DNA of 64,000 nt from Salinispora pacifica CNR114 (lineage in GTDB: Bacteria > Actinomycetota > Actinomycetes > Mycobacteriales > Micromonosporaceae), in the NCBI RefSeq assembly GCF_000514775.1, contig NZ_KI911467.1, positions 62,001 through 126,000 of the forward strand. Direction: 5' to 3'. The notes below the pieces were generated by a model. That model was not told the DNA's origin and did not search any database. It was given only the letters and a program-made list of their open reading frames with translations. Position numbers and translations under genes: made by a program. This document shows, piece after piece, positions 1 to 7,091 of the stretch (its first letter is position 1; each line of letters begins with the position of its first letter).

Positions 1-333
1 CGGGGCGACCTGCGCCGGTTGCGCGTGGTCGCCGCCCGCGACGCCGACCGGGAACGTGCCCTGCTCACCGAGCTGCCCGGGGTGGACGACACGGCGGTTG
101 TCCTGTTTCTCCGCGAGGTGCAGGCACTCTGGGCTGAGGTGCCGCCGGTCGCCGATCGGCGGGCGCTGGCCGCGGCCCGCCGGCTGGGCCTCGGGCGTTC
201 CGCCGACGACCTGGCCGGATTGGCGGGTAGCGGCCGGTCCGAGCGGCTGGCCTGGCTGGTGGGCGCGCTCGCCCGGGTCGACCTGGAGCAGCGATACCCG
301 GAGGTGACCGGTCAGGCCATACCAGCACCGTGA
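1..333 (+). CDS. C-terminal part of a helix-hairpin-helix (HhH-GPD-like) protein, 5' end outside window
   Basis: The frame is open to the left edge, so only the last 110 residues are visible. The segment LPGVDDTAVVLFLREV followed about 15 residues later by a VADRRAL and ARRLGL pattern resembles the HhH-GPD arrangement of endonuclease III-like DNA glycosylases (LPGVG..TA...FL, then an Asp-containing helix and RLGL). The second glycine of the hairpin is replaced by Asp, so activity is uncertain. The remainder is helical with no other recognisable motif. It ends 85 bases before the DUF2267 gene. The family assignment is tentative; calling it a hypothetical protein would also be fair. Confidence 0.5.
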   Translation, partial: RGDLRRLRVVAARDADRERALLTELPGVDDTAVVLFLREVQALWAEVPPVADRRALAAARRLGLGRSADDLAGLAGSGRSERLAWLVGALARVDLEQRYPEVTGQAIPAP

Positions 334-367
334 CGGGGCAGCCCCTGTCGGCTGCCGACAGCCGGCG

Positions 368-392
368 GTTTCCGCACCGCGCGGGTGGGTAT
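368..392 (+). promoter_or_regulatory. SigF/SigB-type promoter before DUF2267 gene
   Basis: GTTT at 368-371, a 15-base spacer and GGGTAT at 387-392. This matches the SigF/SigB consensus (GTTT-N15-17-GGGTAT). A start near base 399 would give a leader of about 20 bases containing the AGGGAC ribosome site before the ATG at 419. Confidence 0.65.
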
Positions 393-418
393 CCGGTCGG
401 CCGGACCGAAGGGACAGC

Positions 419-829
419 ATGGACTATCACACCTTTGTTGACCAGGTCGGGCAGCGTACGGACACCCCTACCGCACAGGCGGTGGAGCTGACCCGTGCGG
501 TCCTGGAGACGCTTGCCGAGCGGCTGACCGGCGGGGAGGTGCTGGACCTGGCCGTACAGCTGCCGGCGCAACTGCAGGTGGTGCTGAAGCCGGGGCCCGA
601 GAACGAGGCAGCGCAACCGCTCGCGGCGGCGGAGTTTGTCACCCGGGTGGCAGCCCGCGCCCACGTTGACGAAGCGACCGCGCACGGGGCCGTTCGAGCG
701 GTCTTCAGCACGCTGCGGGCGGCGATCAGCGGTGGTGAGTTCGACGATGTCGCGGTGCAGCTGCCCCGCGACTACCGGGAACTGGTGGAGCCGGCGCTGG
801 CGCCGGGTTCGGCGCTGCGCCGGCCTTGA
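419..829 (+). CDS. DUF2267 domain protein
   Basis: A 136-residue soluble, mostly helical protein. It is an internal duplication: residues 15-60 (…VLETLAERLTGGEV..LAVQLP) and 80-125 (…VFSTLRAAISGGEF..VAVQLP) repeat the same helix-GGE-VQLP pattern typical of DUF2267. The molecular function of the family is not known. The ATG has an AGGGAC site 4 bases upstream. A SigF/SigB-like promoter lies just upstream, suggesting expression in stress or stationary phase (inference). A second DUF2267-containing gene at 4768-5745 has the same promoter type, so the two may work in the same response. Confidence 0.85.
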   Translation: MDYHTFVDQVGQRTDTPTAQAVELTRAVLETLAERLTGGEVLDLAVQLPAQLQVVLKPGPENEAAQPLAAAEFVTRVAARAHVDEATAHGAVRAVFSTLRAAISGGEFDDVAVQLPRDYRELVEPALAPGSALRRP

Positions 830-862
830 TCCGCCGTGCTGCCTCCCCGCACCCTCGGTCGG

Positions 863-2029
863 TTAGGCGACGGCGCCCGCAGCCTGCAGGTCGGCGATGC
901 GGTCAGCTCCGAAGCCCGCCTCGGCCAGCAGTTCGGCCGTGTGTTCCCCGGGGTGCGGCGGTGGGCGGTGCAGGGCTGTCGGGGTACCGGAGAAGCGTGG
1001 TGCGGGCGCCGGTTGGGTGACCCCGTGGTGGTGCACGAACGTGTCCCGCGCCGTCAGGTGCGGGTGCGCTGGTGCCTCCGCCCAATCCAGAACCGGGGCG
1101 ACGCAGGCGTCCGACCCGGCGAACAGCGCCGCCCACTCGTCCCGGGTCCGGGTTCGGAACAGGCGTGCCCACGCCTCCCGCAGCGCCGGCCAGTTCGCCG
1201 GGTCGGTGCGGTCCAGCGCGGTGTCGCCGGGCAGCGGAAAGCCGGTGCGTTGGACCAGTTCGTCGTAGAACCGGGGCTCCAGCGCGCCCACCGCCAGGTG
1301 CTTCCCGTCGGCACACTCGTAGCTGTCGTAGAACGGTGCGCCCCCGTCGAGCAGGTTCACCCCGCGCGGGTCCTGCCACCTGCCGAGGCGGCGTAGGGCG
1401 TGGATCTGGGTGCTGAGCACCGAGACGCCGTCCACGATGGCGGCGTCCACCACCTGGCCGGCGGCGCCGCCACGCACGGCGTACAGGGCGCTGATCAGGC
1501 CGAGGGCGAGTAGCATCCCACCGCCACCGAAGTCGCCGAGCAGGTTCAGCGGCGGTACCGGACGCTCGCCGGCCCGCCCGATCCCGTGTAGCGCCCCGGT
1601 CAGGGCCAGGTAGGTGATGTCGTGCCCGGCTTCCGGTGCGGCCGGACCGTGCTGCCCCCAACCGGTCATCCGCCCGTACACGAGGTGTGGGTTGACCGCG
1701 TGGCAGTCCGCCGGGCCGAGGCCGAGGCGCTCGGTCACCCCGGGCCGGAAGCCCTCGATCAGTACATCCGCGCCAGCGGTCAGCGCGAGCACCACATCGC
1801 GGCCGGGAGGTGACTTCAGGTCCACGCCGATTGATCGCCGTCCCCGGTTCAGCAGGTCGGGGTGGGGGGCGCCGAAAGCGGTCGGGTCCACGTCAGTCGC
1901 CCGGTCCACCCGGATCACCTCGGCGCCGAGATCGGCCAGCATCATTGCGGCGAATGGCCCCGGCCCGATCCCGGCCAGCTCGATTACCCGCACCCCGGCG
2001 AGGGGGCCGGCCGGTACGTTGTCGGTCAT
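863..2029 (-). CDS. mcr: alpha-methylacyl-CoA racemase, CoA-transferase family III fold
   Basis: 388 residues, normal length for the family. It starts at the ATG giving MTDNVPAGPLAGVRV; a longer open frame upstream has no family similarity. The residues that separate racemases from family III CoA transferases are present: His136 in GHDITYL and Asp166 in LLGDFGGGG. Their spacing of 30 is the same as the catalytic His/Asp pair of Mycobacterium tuberculosis MCR. The enzyme would interconvert (2R)- and (2S)-2-methylacyl-CoA in branched-chain fatty acid or sterol side-chain degradation. It is cytosolic and monocistronic, convergent with the DUF2267 gene and divergent from terC. A CoA transferase role is the alternative. 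Confidence 0.85.
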   Translation of the reverse strand: MTDNVPAGPLAGVRVIELAGIGPGPFAAMMLADLGAEVIRVDRATDVDPTAFGAPHPDLLNRGRRSIGVDLKSPPGRDVVLALTAGADVLIEGFRPGVTERLGLGPADCHAVNPHLVYGRMTGWGQHGPAAPEAGHDITYLALTGALHGIGRAGERPVPPLNLLGDFGGGGMLLALGLISALYAVRGGAAGQVVDAAIVDGVSVLSTQIHALRRLGRWQDPRGVNLLDGGAPFYDSYECADGKHLAVGALEPRFYDELVQRTGFPLPGDTALDRTDPANWPALREAWARLFRTRTRDEWAALFAGSDACVAPVLDWAEAPAHPHLTARDTFVHHHGVTQPAPAPRFSGTPTALHRPPPHPGEHTAELLAEAGFGADRIADLQAAGAVA

Positions 2030-2150
2030 CGGGCCACGATAAGCGCCGATGGGCCCGGGTGGTAAGGGGGCTGGGTACGCTGGTCGGAGCGGAGGTGTCG
2101 TTGCCGGGGTGCCGCGTGGCGGCCTGGACCCGGACTGCCCTACGCTTGGT

Positions 2151-2275
2151 CGCGACGAGGGGAGTACTTCCCGCGAGCCATTCCGGTCAGTACGGCGGGC
2201 CCGGAGCCCGCCTCGGATGGTTGCCCGCGAAAGTGGGTGAAGGAGACCTCGAGCATGGCATCGTGTTCGAGGAGG
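2151..2275 (+). promoter_or_regulatory. yybP-ykoY type Mn2+ riboswitch with SD-sequestering switch hairpin
   Basis: The family's core elements are in order: GGGGAGTA (2159-2166) and GAGACCTC (2243-2250), closed by a P1 stem CGAGG (2156-2160) with CCTCG (2247-2251). Inside are one arm with a CGGGC/GCCCG hairpin (about 2193-2212) and one hairpin CCCGC-GAAA-GTGGG (2224-2237). The 3' strand of P1 can instead form an 11-base-pair hairpin with the Shine-Dalgarno region: 2247-2257 pairs with 2262-2272 around a GCAT loop, covering most of the GAGGAGG site at 2269-2275. The two structures exclude each other, so P1 formation (ligand bound) should free the SD and switch terC translation on. TerC proteins are a known class of genes behind this riboswitch. 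The structure was folded by eye. Confidence 0.8.
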
Positions 2276-2279
2276 CCCC

Positions 2280-3293
2280 ATGACCGATTTGTACCTTTCT
2301 GTCGAGCTGCAGTCGGTCGGTACACCGACGCTGTGGGTCGTCACCATCGCCGGTATCGTCGTGCTGCTGGTGCTCGACTTCCTGGTCACCCGGCGGCCGC
2401 ACGAGGTATCGCTCCGGGAGGCGCTGGCCTGGTCGGCGTTCTACCTCGCGCTGCCGCTGGCGTTCGGCGCCTGGCTCTGGTCCCGCTACGGCTCGCAGCA
2501 GGGCGTCGAATACCTGACCGGCTACCTGGTGGAGAAGTCCCTCTCGGTAGACAACCTCTTCGTCTTCATGCTTCTGCTGGCCGCTTTCGCGGTACCCCCG
2601 GTGCTCGCCCAGCGGGTCCTGCTGTTCGGGATCACCGGTGCCCTGGTGCTGCGCGCGGTGTTCATCGCACTCGGCGCGGCAGCTCTGCAGACGCTCGACT
2701 TCGCCTTCCTACTCTTCGCCCTCATCCTGCTCGCCACCGCGGCGAAGCTGCTGCGCGACGCGATCTCCGGCCAGGAGCAGGAGGTCGACATCAACGGGAT
2801 GCGCTCGGTACGGCTCCTGCGTAGGTTCATGCCGGTCACCCAGAACTATCAGGGTACGAGGATGGTCGTACGCCTGGCTGGCCGGCGAACCCTCACCCCG
2901 CTGGCCCTGGTGGTGGTCGCGGTGCTCGCCACCGATGTGGTCTTCGCCGTCGACTCGGTGCCCGCCGTGTACGGCATCACCGAAGATCCGTACCTGGTCT
3001 TCGCCACCAACGCGTTCGCGCTGCTCGGGCTGCGGGCGCTCTACTTCGTCCTACATGCCGCGCTCAGCCGGCTGGTTCACCTCAACTACGGACTCGCGGT
3101 CATCCTCGCGTTCATCGGAGTGAAGCTGGGCCTGCACTGGGCGCACGGGGTTTGGCCGGGGGTGCCGGAGATTCCGACCCTGGCATCACTCGCAGTGATT
3201 CTCCTTGTCCTCGTGGCGGTCACTCTCACCAGCCTGTACGCGACTCGTACCAGCAGGTCGGGTGCGAGCACCGTGGGCCGGGGCCACACCTGA
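2280..3293 (+). CDS. TerC family integral membrane metal-ion exporter
   Basis: 337 residues with about eight to nine hydrophobic segments. The two TerC signatures are clear: VEKSLSVDNLFVF (residues 82-94) and DVVFAVDSVPAVYGIT (about 219-234) followed by a TNAFALLGLRALYF segment; the acidic residues in them line the proposed metal path. Family members (Alx, MeeF, YceF-like) export Mn2+ or metalate exported proteins in the membrane. The riboswitch-like leader fits a manganese role. The ATG at 2280 has a strong GAGGAGG site 4 bases upstream. The C-terminal tail is short and polar. Tellurite resistance, the origin of the name, is not implied. Confidence 0.92.
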   Translation: MTDLYLSVELQSVGTPTLWVVTIAGIVVLLVLDFLVTRRPHEVSLREALAWSAFYLALPLAFGAWLWSRYGSQQGVEYLTGYLVEKSLSVDNLFVFMLLLAAFAVPPVLAQRVLLFGITGALVLRAVFIALGAAALQTLDFAFLLFALILLATAAKLLRDAISGQEQEVDINGMRSVRLLRRFMPVTQNYQGTRMVVRLAGRRTLTPLALVVVAVLATDVVFAVDSVPAVYGITEDPYLVFATNAFALLGLRALYFVLHAALSRLVHLNYGLAVILAFIGVKLGLHWAHGVWPGVPEIPTLASLAVILLVLVAVTLTSLYATRTSRSGASTVGRGHT

Positions 3294-3386
3294 CCGAGGG
3301 GAATTCACCACCGGTGCGCGGTGCCCGGAGTGTCGCCGGGCACCCCCGGGAGGTTTGTCCGGCCTTGCCCGGGGAACGGCGATGGA

Positions 3387-4688
3387 ATGACGAAGCCTCG
3401 GGTGGTGATTGTTGGGGCCGGTTTCGCCGGGTACCACGCGGCAAAGACACTCAGCCGGTTGGCCAGGGACCAGGCCGAGATCGTGCTGCTGAACGCGACC
3501 GACTATTTCCTGTACCTGCCGCTGCTACCCGAGGTCGCCGCCGGTGTCGTCGAGCCGACCCGGATCTCGGTGCCGCTGGCGGGGACACTCGACGGCGTCC
3601 GCCTCGTGGTCGGCGAAGCCGACCACGTTGACCTCCGGAACCGTTGGGTCGGTTTCACGCAGCCGGAGGGGGAGCGGAACCGTCTCGCCTACGACCGGCT
3701 GGTGCTGGCCGTCGGTAGCGTCAACAAACTGCTGCCGATCCCCGGGGTCACCGAGTACGCGCACGGCTTTCGCGGCCTGCCGGAGGCGCTCTATGTCCAC
3801 GACCACGTGGTTCGACAGGTTGAGCTCGCGGAACAAGCCACCGACCCGGCCGAACAACGGGCGCGGGCCACCTTCGTGGTGGTGGGAGCCGGCTACACCG
3901 GCACCGAGGTGGCCGCTCACGGGCAGTTGTTCACCGACCGGCTCGTCGGGCAACGGTCTCGGCTGAAGCTTCGGCCCCGGTGGATGCTGCTCGACGTGGC
4001 GCCGCGGGTGCTACCCGAGCTGGACCGGCGGATGTCCGACACCGCCCATCGGGTCCTGGCCGAGCGCGGAGTGGATGTGCGGATGGGAACCTCGGTTGCG
4101 GTCGCGACCGCCGACGGGGTCAAGCTCACCGATGGGGAGTTCATCCACACCTGTTCCCTCATCTGGTGTGTCGGGGTCCGCCCCGATCCGTTCGTCGAGC
4201 AGCTCGGCCTCCGGACCGAGAAGGGTCGTCTGGTGACCGATGAGTACCTCAACGTGCCGGGCTTCCCGGAGGTGTACGCCTGCGGCGATGCCGCGGCCGT
4301 GCCCGACCTGGCCCAGCCCGGGCAGGTCTGCGCGATGACCGCCCAGCATGCCCAGCGGCAGGGCAAGCTGGTCGCCCGCAACATCGCCGCCTCGTACGGG
4401 CAGGGCACCCGCAAGCCGTACCGGCACCATGACCTGGGCTGGGTGGTTGACCTGGGGGGTCGGGATGCGGCGGCGAACCCGTTGAAGGTGCCGCTGGCCG
4501 GGCTGCCCGCCAAGGTGGTGACCCGGGGATACCACCTGCTGAACCTGCCCGGCAATCGCGCCCGGGTGGGCGCCGACTGGCTGCTGGACGCGACCCTGCC
4601 CCGTCCGGCGGTCCAGTTGAGCCTGGTGCCGGCTCACTCGGTTCCGTTGGAGAGCAGCTCTCCAGAGGTGCCCGCCCAGCTGGGGTAG
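3387..4688 (+). CDS. ndh: type II NADH:quinone oxidoreductase (NDH-2)
   Basis: 433 residues. The N-terminal FAD-binding Rossmann motif is VVIVGAGFAGYHAAK, and a second dinucleotide motif VVVGAGYTGTEVA near residue 170 binds NADH. The TPxx-like C-terminal FAD contact is the YACGDAAAVPD segment. The enzyme is a single-subunit, non-proton-pumping NADH dehydrogenase that passes electrons to menaquinone and sits on the membrane surface through its C-terminal region. The ATG giving MTKPRVV is chosen because the Rossmann strand follows at once; the upstream in-frame residues look non-coding. It ends just before a long inverted repeat. FAD-dependent disulfide or sulfide oxidoreductases are related folds, but the overall pattern is NDH-2. 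Confidence 0.9.
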   Translation: MTKPRVVIVGAGFAGYHAAKTLSRLARDQAEIVLLNATDYFLYLPLLPEVAAGVVEPTRISVPLAGTLDGVRLVVGEADHVDLRNRWVGFTQPEGERNRLAYDRLVLAVGSVNKLLPIPGVTEYAHGFRGLPEALYVHDHVVRQVELAEQATDPAEQRARATFVVVGAGYTGTEVAAHGQLFTDRLVGQRSRLKLRPRWMLLDVAPRVLPELDRRMSDTAHRVLAERGVDVRMGTSVAVATADGVKLTDGEFIHTCSLIWCVGVRPDPFVEQLGLRTEKGRLVTDEYLNVPGFPEVYACGDAAAVPDLAQPGQVCAMTAQHAQRQGKLVARNIAASYGQGTRKPYRHHDLGWVVDLGGRDAAANPLKVPLAGLPAKVVTRGYHLLNLPGNRARVGADWLLDATLPRPAVQLSLVPAHSVPLESSSPEVPAQLG

Positions 4689-4691
4689 GTA

Positions 4692-4754
4692 GGCGGGAAG
4701 GGGCCCGCCATCACCGGGTTGTGCGACCAGGTGTGGAGGTGGCCCCTTCCCGCC
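4692..4754. terminator. bidirectional terminator hairpin
   Basis: A perfect 14-base inverted repeat, GGCGGGAAGGGGCC (4692-4705) and GGCCCCTTCCCGCC (4741-4754), with a 35-base loop that can form a smaller CACC/GGTG stem. It lies exactly between two convergent genes (ndh ends 4688, the minus-strand gene ends 4768). There is no T-run, as is common for actinobacterial terminators. Confidence 0.8.
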
Positions 4755-4767
4755 ACCGGGCGCCGGG

Positions 4768-5745
4768 CTAGCCCGCCATCCCGGCCCCCACCTCGTCGAT
4801 CGCGTCGTCCACCGCGTGGGCCAGGTCAACGTCCGGTCCGGTCACCTCGGAAGCCCCCCGGGGCCGGGAGGTCGCCACCGTCAACACGGCGGTGGTGCGG
4901 TCCGGTTGACCGATCGAAGGTCCGCGTCCGGTCTGCCGTCGGAGCTGGTCGAGTCGGTCCAGCACGCGGCCGAGGTTCTCGGTGGGCAGCTCGACTGTCC
5001 GGGACAGCCCGTGCCGGTCCCCGGACCAGTACGGGAGGCGGACCAGTTCCTCGCGTAGCTGGCCCTCGTCGAGCGGCGGGGTTGCGGCCGCCGCTCCGAT
5101 CACGCCGCCGCCCGGCTCGGGCGGGGTGAGTAGGTCCGTCAGCTCCTCCGGGACGTGCAGCGACTCGACCAGGTCCGCGTCCCGGTCGGCCAGCGCGGTC
5201 AGGGTGGCCGCCGCCTGGTAGCGGGCCTGCTCCGGGGTGCGGCCGCTGAGCCGGCCCACCTCGGCTAGGAAGCCGGGTAGGTCGGGGCGGTCCTCGATTC
5301 CGTCCACCGGGATGATGTCGTGTAGCCGGCTCGGCACGGCCGCGAGCAGCCGGCCGCGTTCGGCCGCACCCAGGGTGCGGGCCAGGGTCAGCACCGTCGC
5401 CGTCGCGCCCACCTTCGCGGTGGAGAAGTCGACCCCGGACCGCCGGCCAACATCGGTCACCAGATCCTGGTAGCTGATCGTGGTGGCACTGGTGGGAGCA
5501 CCGTCCGGGATGGGCCGTGAACTCTCCGGGATGCCGACCGGAGGCGGGGCGGGACCACCGTTGGTGCTGGACGGTTTGTGGCGTCCCGCCGGAGCGGGTC
5601 CGTTGCGCCGCCGTTGGTCAAGGCTGGTCAACTGTTTGGTGGCGCCCAGGCTGGCCCCGGTCCCGCTGGGCCGCTGTCCCTGGCTCCGGGCCTGACGGGC
5701 GAGCGCCCGGCGGCGTTGGTTGTCGCCCTCCATCTGCTTGCGCAT
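4768..5745 (-). CDS. DUF2267 protein fused to a degenerate pterin-4a-carbinolamine dehydratase-like domain
   Basis: 325 residues. The first 85 are basic, then Pro/Ser-rich and probably disordered. Residues about 92-195 are a DUF2267 unit (YQDLVTDVGRRSG…, GRTPEQARYQAAATL). The C-terminal 100 residues follow the fold pattern of 4a-hydroxytetrahydrobiopterin dehydratase (LPYWSGDRHGLSRTVELP…LTVATS…VTGPDVDLAHAVDD), but the catalytic His-His-Pro is GRGPS here, so enzymatic activity is unlikely. The start is fixed by an AGGAGGT site 3-4 bases before the ATG. A SigF/SigB-type promoter lies 38-64 bases upstream. It shares domain and promoter type with the gene at 419. Its function is unknown; a regulatory or dimerisation role is only a guess. 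Confidence 0.75.
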   Translation of the reverse strand: MRKQMEGDNQRRRALARQARSQGQRPSGTGASLGATKQLTSLDQRRRNGPAPAGRHKPSSTNGGPAPPPVGIPESSRPIPDGAPTSATTISYQDLVTDVGRRSGVDFSTAKVGATATVLTLARTLGAAERGRLLAAVPSRLHDIIPVDGIEDRPDLPGFLAEVGRLSGRTPEQARYQAAATLTALADRDADLVESLHVPEELTDLLTPPEPGGGVIGAAAATPPLDEGQLREELVRLPYWSGDRHGLSRTVELPTENLGRVLDRLDQLRRQTGRGPSIGQPDRTTAVLTVATSRPRGASEVTGPDVDLAHAVDDAIDEVGAGMAG

Positions 5746-5783
5746 GTGACCTCCTCCACTGCGGTTCCTGCTGTCATCAATGC

Positions 5784-5809
5784 CTTCCCACCGCCGGCAA
5801 GCAGGAAAC
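5784..5809 (-). promoter_or_regulatory. SigF/SigB-type promoter before DUF2267-PCD gene
   Basis: On the minus strand GTTT (5809-5806), a 16-base spacer and GGGAAG (5789-5784). The predicted start is near 5777, about 32 bases before the ATG at 5745. The GGGAA form of the -10 is an accepted variant of the consensus. Confidence 0.55.
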
Positions 5810-5937
5810 AGGCCCGGCCAGGGCCGCGGAGGGCGAGGAGATCCTCATCCGGCCGGGGTGATGGTTGCTCACCCGGTTGAGCCGGACGATCGCAGTGGAC
5901 CGGTGGACTTCCGAGGTATGCGGAAGGGAAGGTCGTG

Positions 5938-6243
5938 ATGAAGCGGATCGTCGAGATCATCCCCGCCCGACCCGGCTGGTACGCACGTTGGCGTCTGGCA
6001 CCCGGTGGCACCCGTTGCTACCCGGTCAGCCTGTGGGTCCTGCTTGAGGAGAGCGACGGCACGGGCCGGGAGGTGATCGGGGTGGACTGCGTCGGGCAGT
6101 GGCCCGGTGCGGACGACAACGAGGCCGGCGGGGAGTTTATCCGTTACCTCTTCCAGACTCCGGATTCGGGCGCGCCGGGGGACGCCGAACCAGCGACGGT
6201 GGTGCCGGGGCGGGTAACTGGCCGCGACCTGCGGGCGGTGTAG
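5938..6243 (+). CDS. small hypothetical protein
   Basis: 101 residues, no signal peptide or membrane segment. It begins MKRIVEIIPARPGWYARW, with a mixed beta-type pattern and an acidic C-terminal half. The purine-rich GGAAGGGAAGG (5922-5932) is a good ribosome site for the ATG at 5938; a GTG three bases earlier is also possible. It is divergent from the DUF2267-PCD gene and 204 bases before the DivIVA-like gene. I do not recognise a family. Codon use matches its neighbours (G/C third positions), which supports it being a real gene. Confidence 0.65.
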   Translation: MKRIVEIIPARPGWYARWRLAPGGTRCYPVSLWVLLEESDGTGREVIGVDCVGQWPGADDNEAGGEFIRYLFQTPDSGAPGDAEPATVVPGRVTGRDLRAV

Positions 6244-6447
6244 TGAGCGGAGATATCGACGATGGAGCAGAGGGGCGCCGCACTCCCGCCGCGTCCGGCC
6301 GGACCGATCGGTAGCGGTGGCCTGAGGTGTCGAAACCCGCCGGCCGTTCGAATGTTGAATATTTTTCCCGAATGTCCTCGGCGATGGCCCTCGGACACCG
6401 AGGATCGACGGTGGGGATAGACGTACCAGCTGTCTGGGGGCGACAGG

Positions 6448-6933
6448 ATGAGGTTCTCCGTCGTAGACGTCGGTTACGACCAGCGGCAGGTCGATTCCTG
6501 CCTGGATGAGCTCGGGGTTCGGTTGAGCCGGTTGGCGGCACGCGCAGAGGGCACCGCGCGGGCCGGGCGGGAGTGGGACGAGATCCGCGAGGAGGCGGCG
6601 GGTCTCTGTGGGGTGCTCCAGCGGCTCGACCTTGGCGATCTGGCTCGGCGACCCGTTGACTCACCCGACCGGGAGGCGGCTGAGCGGGAGGTGACCGACC
6701 TGCTGCTACGGGCGCGACTGGAATTCGACGCCGCCCGGGAGGAGGCTCGACGGGTACGCGAGCAGGCCTATACCGAGGCGGTACAGGCCCGCCGGGAGCT
6801 TGAGGCGGCGCTACACGCTCGACGGTGCCGGGCGGTCCGGGTTGATGAGATCCTCGGTGGCCCGACGGAGGCGGTGCCGACCGACACGCCAACCGCCGCC
6901 TCCGCCGTGGCGCCGAGCCGAGTAGTCCACTGA
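6448..6933 (+). CDS. DivIVA-domain/coiled-coil protein
   Basis: 161 residues. The N-terminus MRFSVVDVGYDQRQVDSCLDELGVRL resembles the short DivIVA/Wag31 N-terminal domain (F..v..GYd..qVd.fl..l). It is followed by a long charged helix, residues 70-145, rich in Glu/Ala/Arg and likely coiled coil. DivIVA family proteins bind curved membrane and organise polar growth, but this one is far shorter than Wag31, so it is probably an accessory paralogue. A GGGGG stretch at 6436-6440 serves as a weak ribosome site. Upstream is a comparatively A/T-rich stretch (6350-6372, TTGAATATTTTTC) that may hold its promoter. Confidence 0.75.
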   Translation: MRFSVVDVGYDQRQVDSCLDELGVRLSRLAARAEGTARAGREWDEIREEAAGLCGVLQRLDLGDLARRPVDSPDREAAEREVTDLLLRARLEFDAAREEARRVREQAYTEAVQARRELEAALHARRCRAVRVDEILGGPTEAVPTDTPTAASAVAPSRVVH

Positions 6934-7070
6934 GGACGATCTGCCCGTGGGGATCCGCCCGTGGGGATCCGCCCGTGGGGATCCGCCCGTGGGGATCCGC
7001 CCGTGGGGATCCGCCCGTTGGGGACGATCCGCCCGTTGGGGATGATTCGCCTGCTGAGGACGATTTGGCC
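6931..7070. repeat. short tandem repeat tract, 14-bp core with 18-bp flanking units
   Basis: Five perfect copies of GTGGGGATCCGCCC run from 6947 to 7016. They are flanked by longer, degenerate relatives: TGAGGACGATCTGCCC (6931-6946), GTTGGGGACGATCCGCCC (7017-7034), GTTGGGGATGATTCGCCT (7035-7052) and GCTGAGGACGATTTGGCC (7053-7070). The 14-mers look like the 18-mer minus four bases, later amplified. The tract fills the gap between two convergent genes. It is not a CRISPR (no spacers). Confidence 0.9.
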
Positions 7071-7091
7071 GCTGGGCGGGACAGGGTTCCG

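Noticed and set aside
863..2389. Longer start for the racemase gene at 2389.
   Set aside because: The extra 120 residues overlap the riboswitch and the start of terC in antisense and do not resemble the family.
4011..4829. 272-codon minus-strand ORF opposite ndh.
   Set aside because: Antisense shadow of a well-supported NDH-2 gene and it runs through the terminator hairpin.
6947..7016. CRISPR array.
   Set aside because: The repeats are 14 bp, directly abutting and have no spacers; no cas genes are present.
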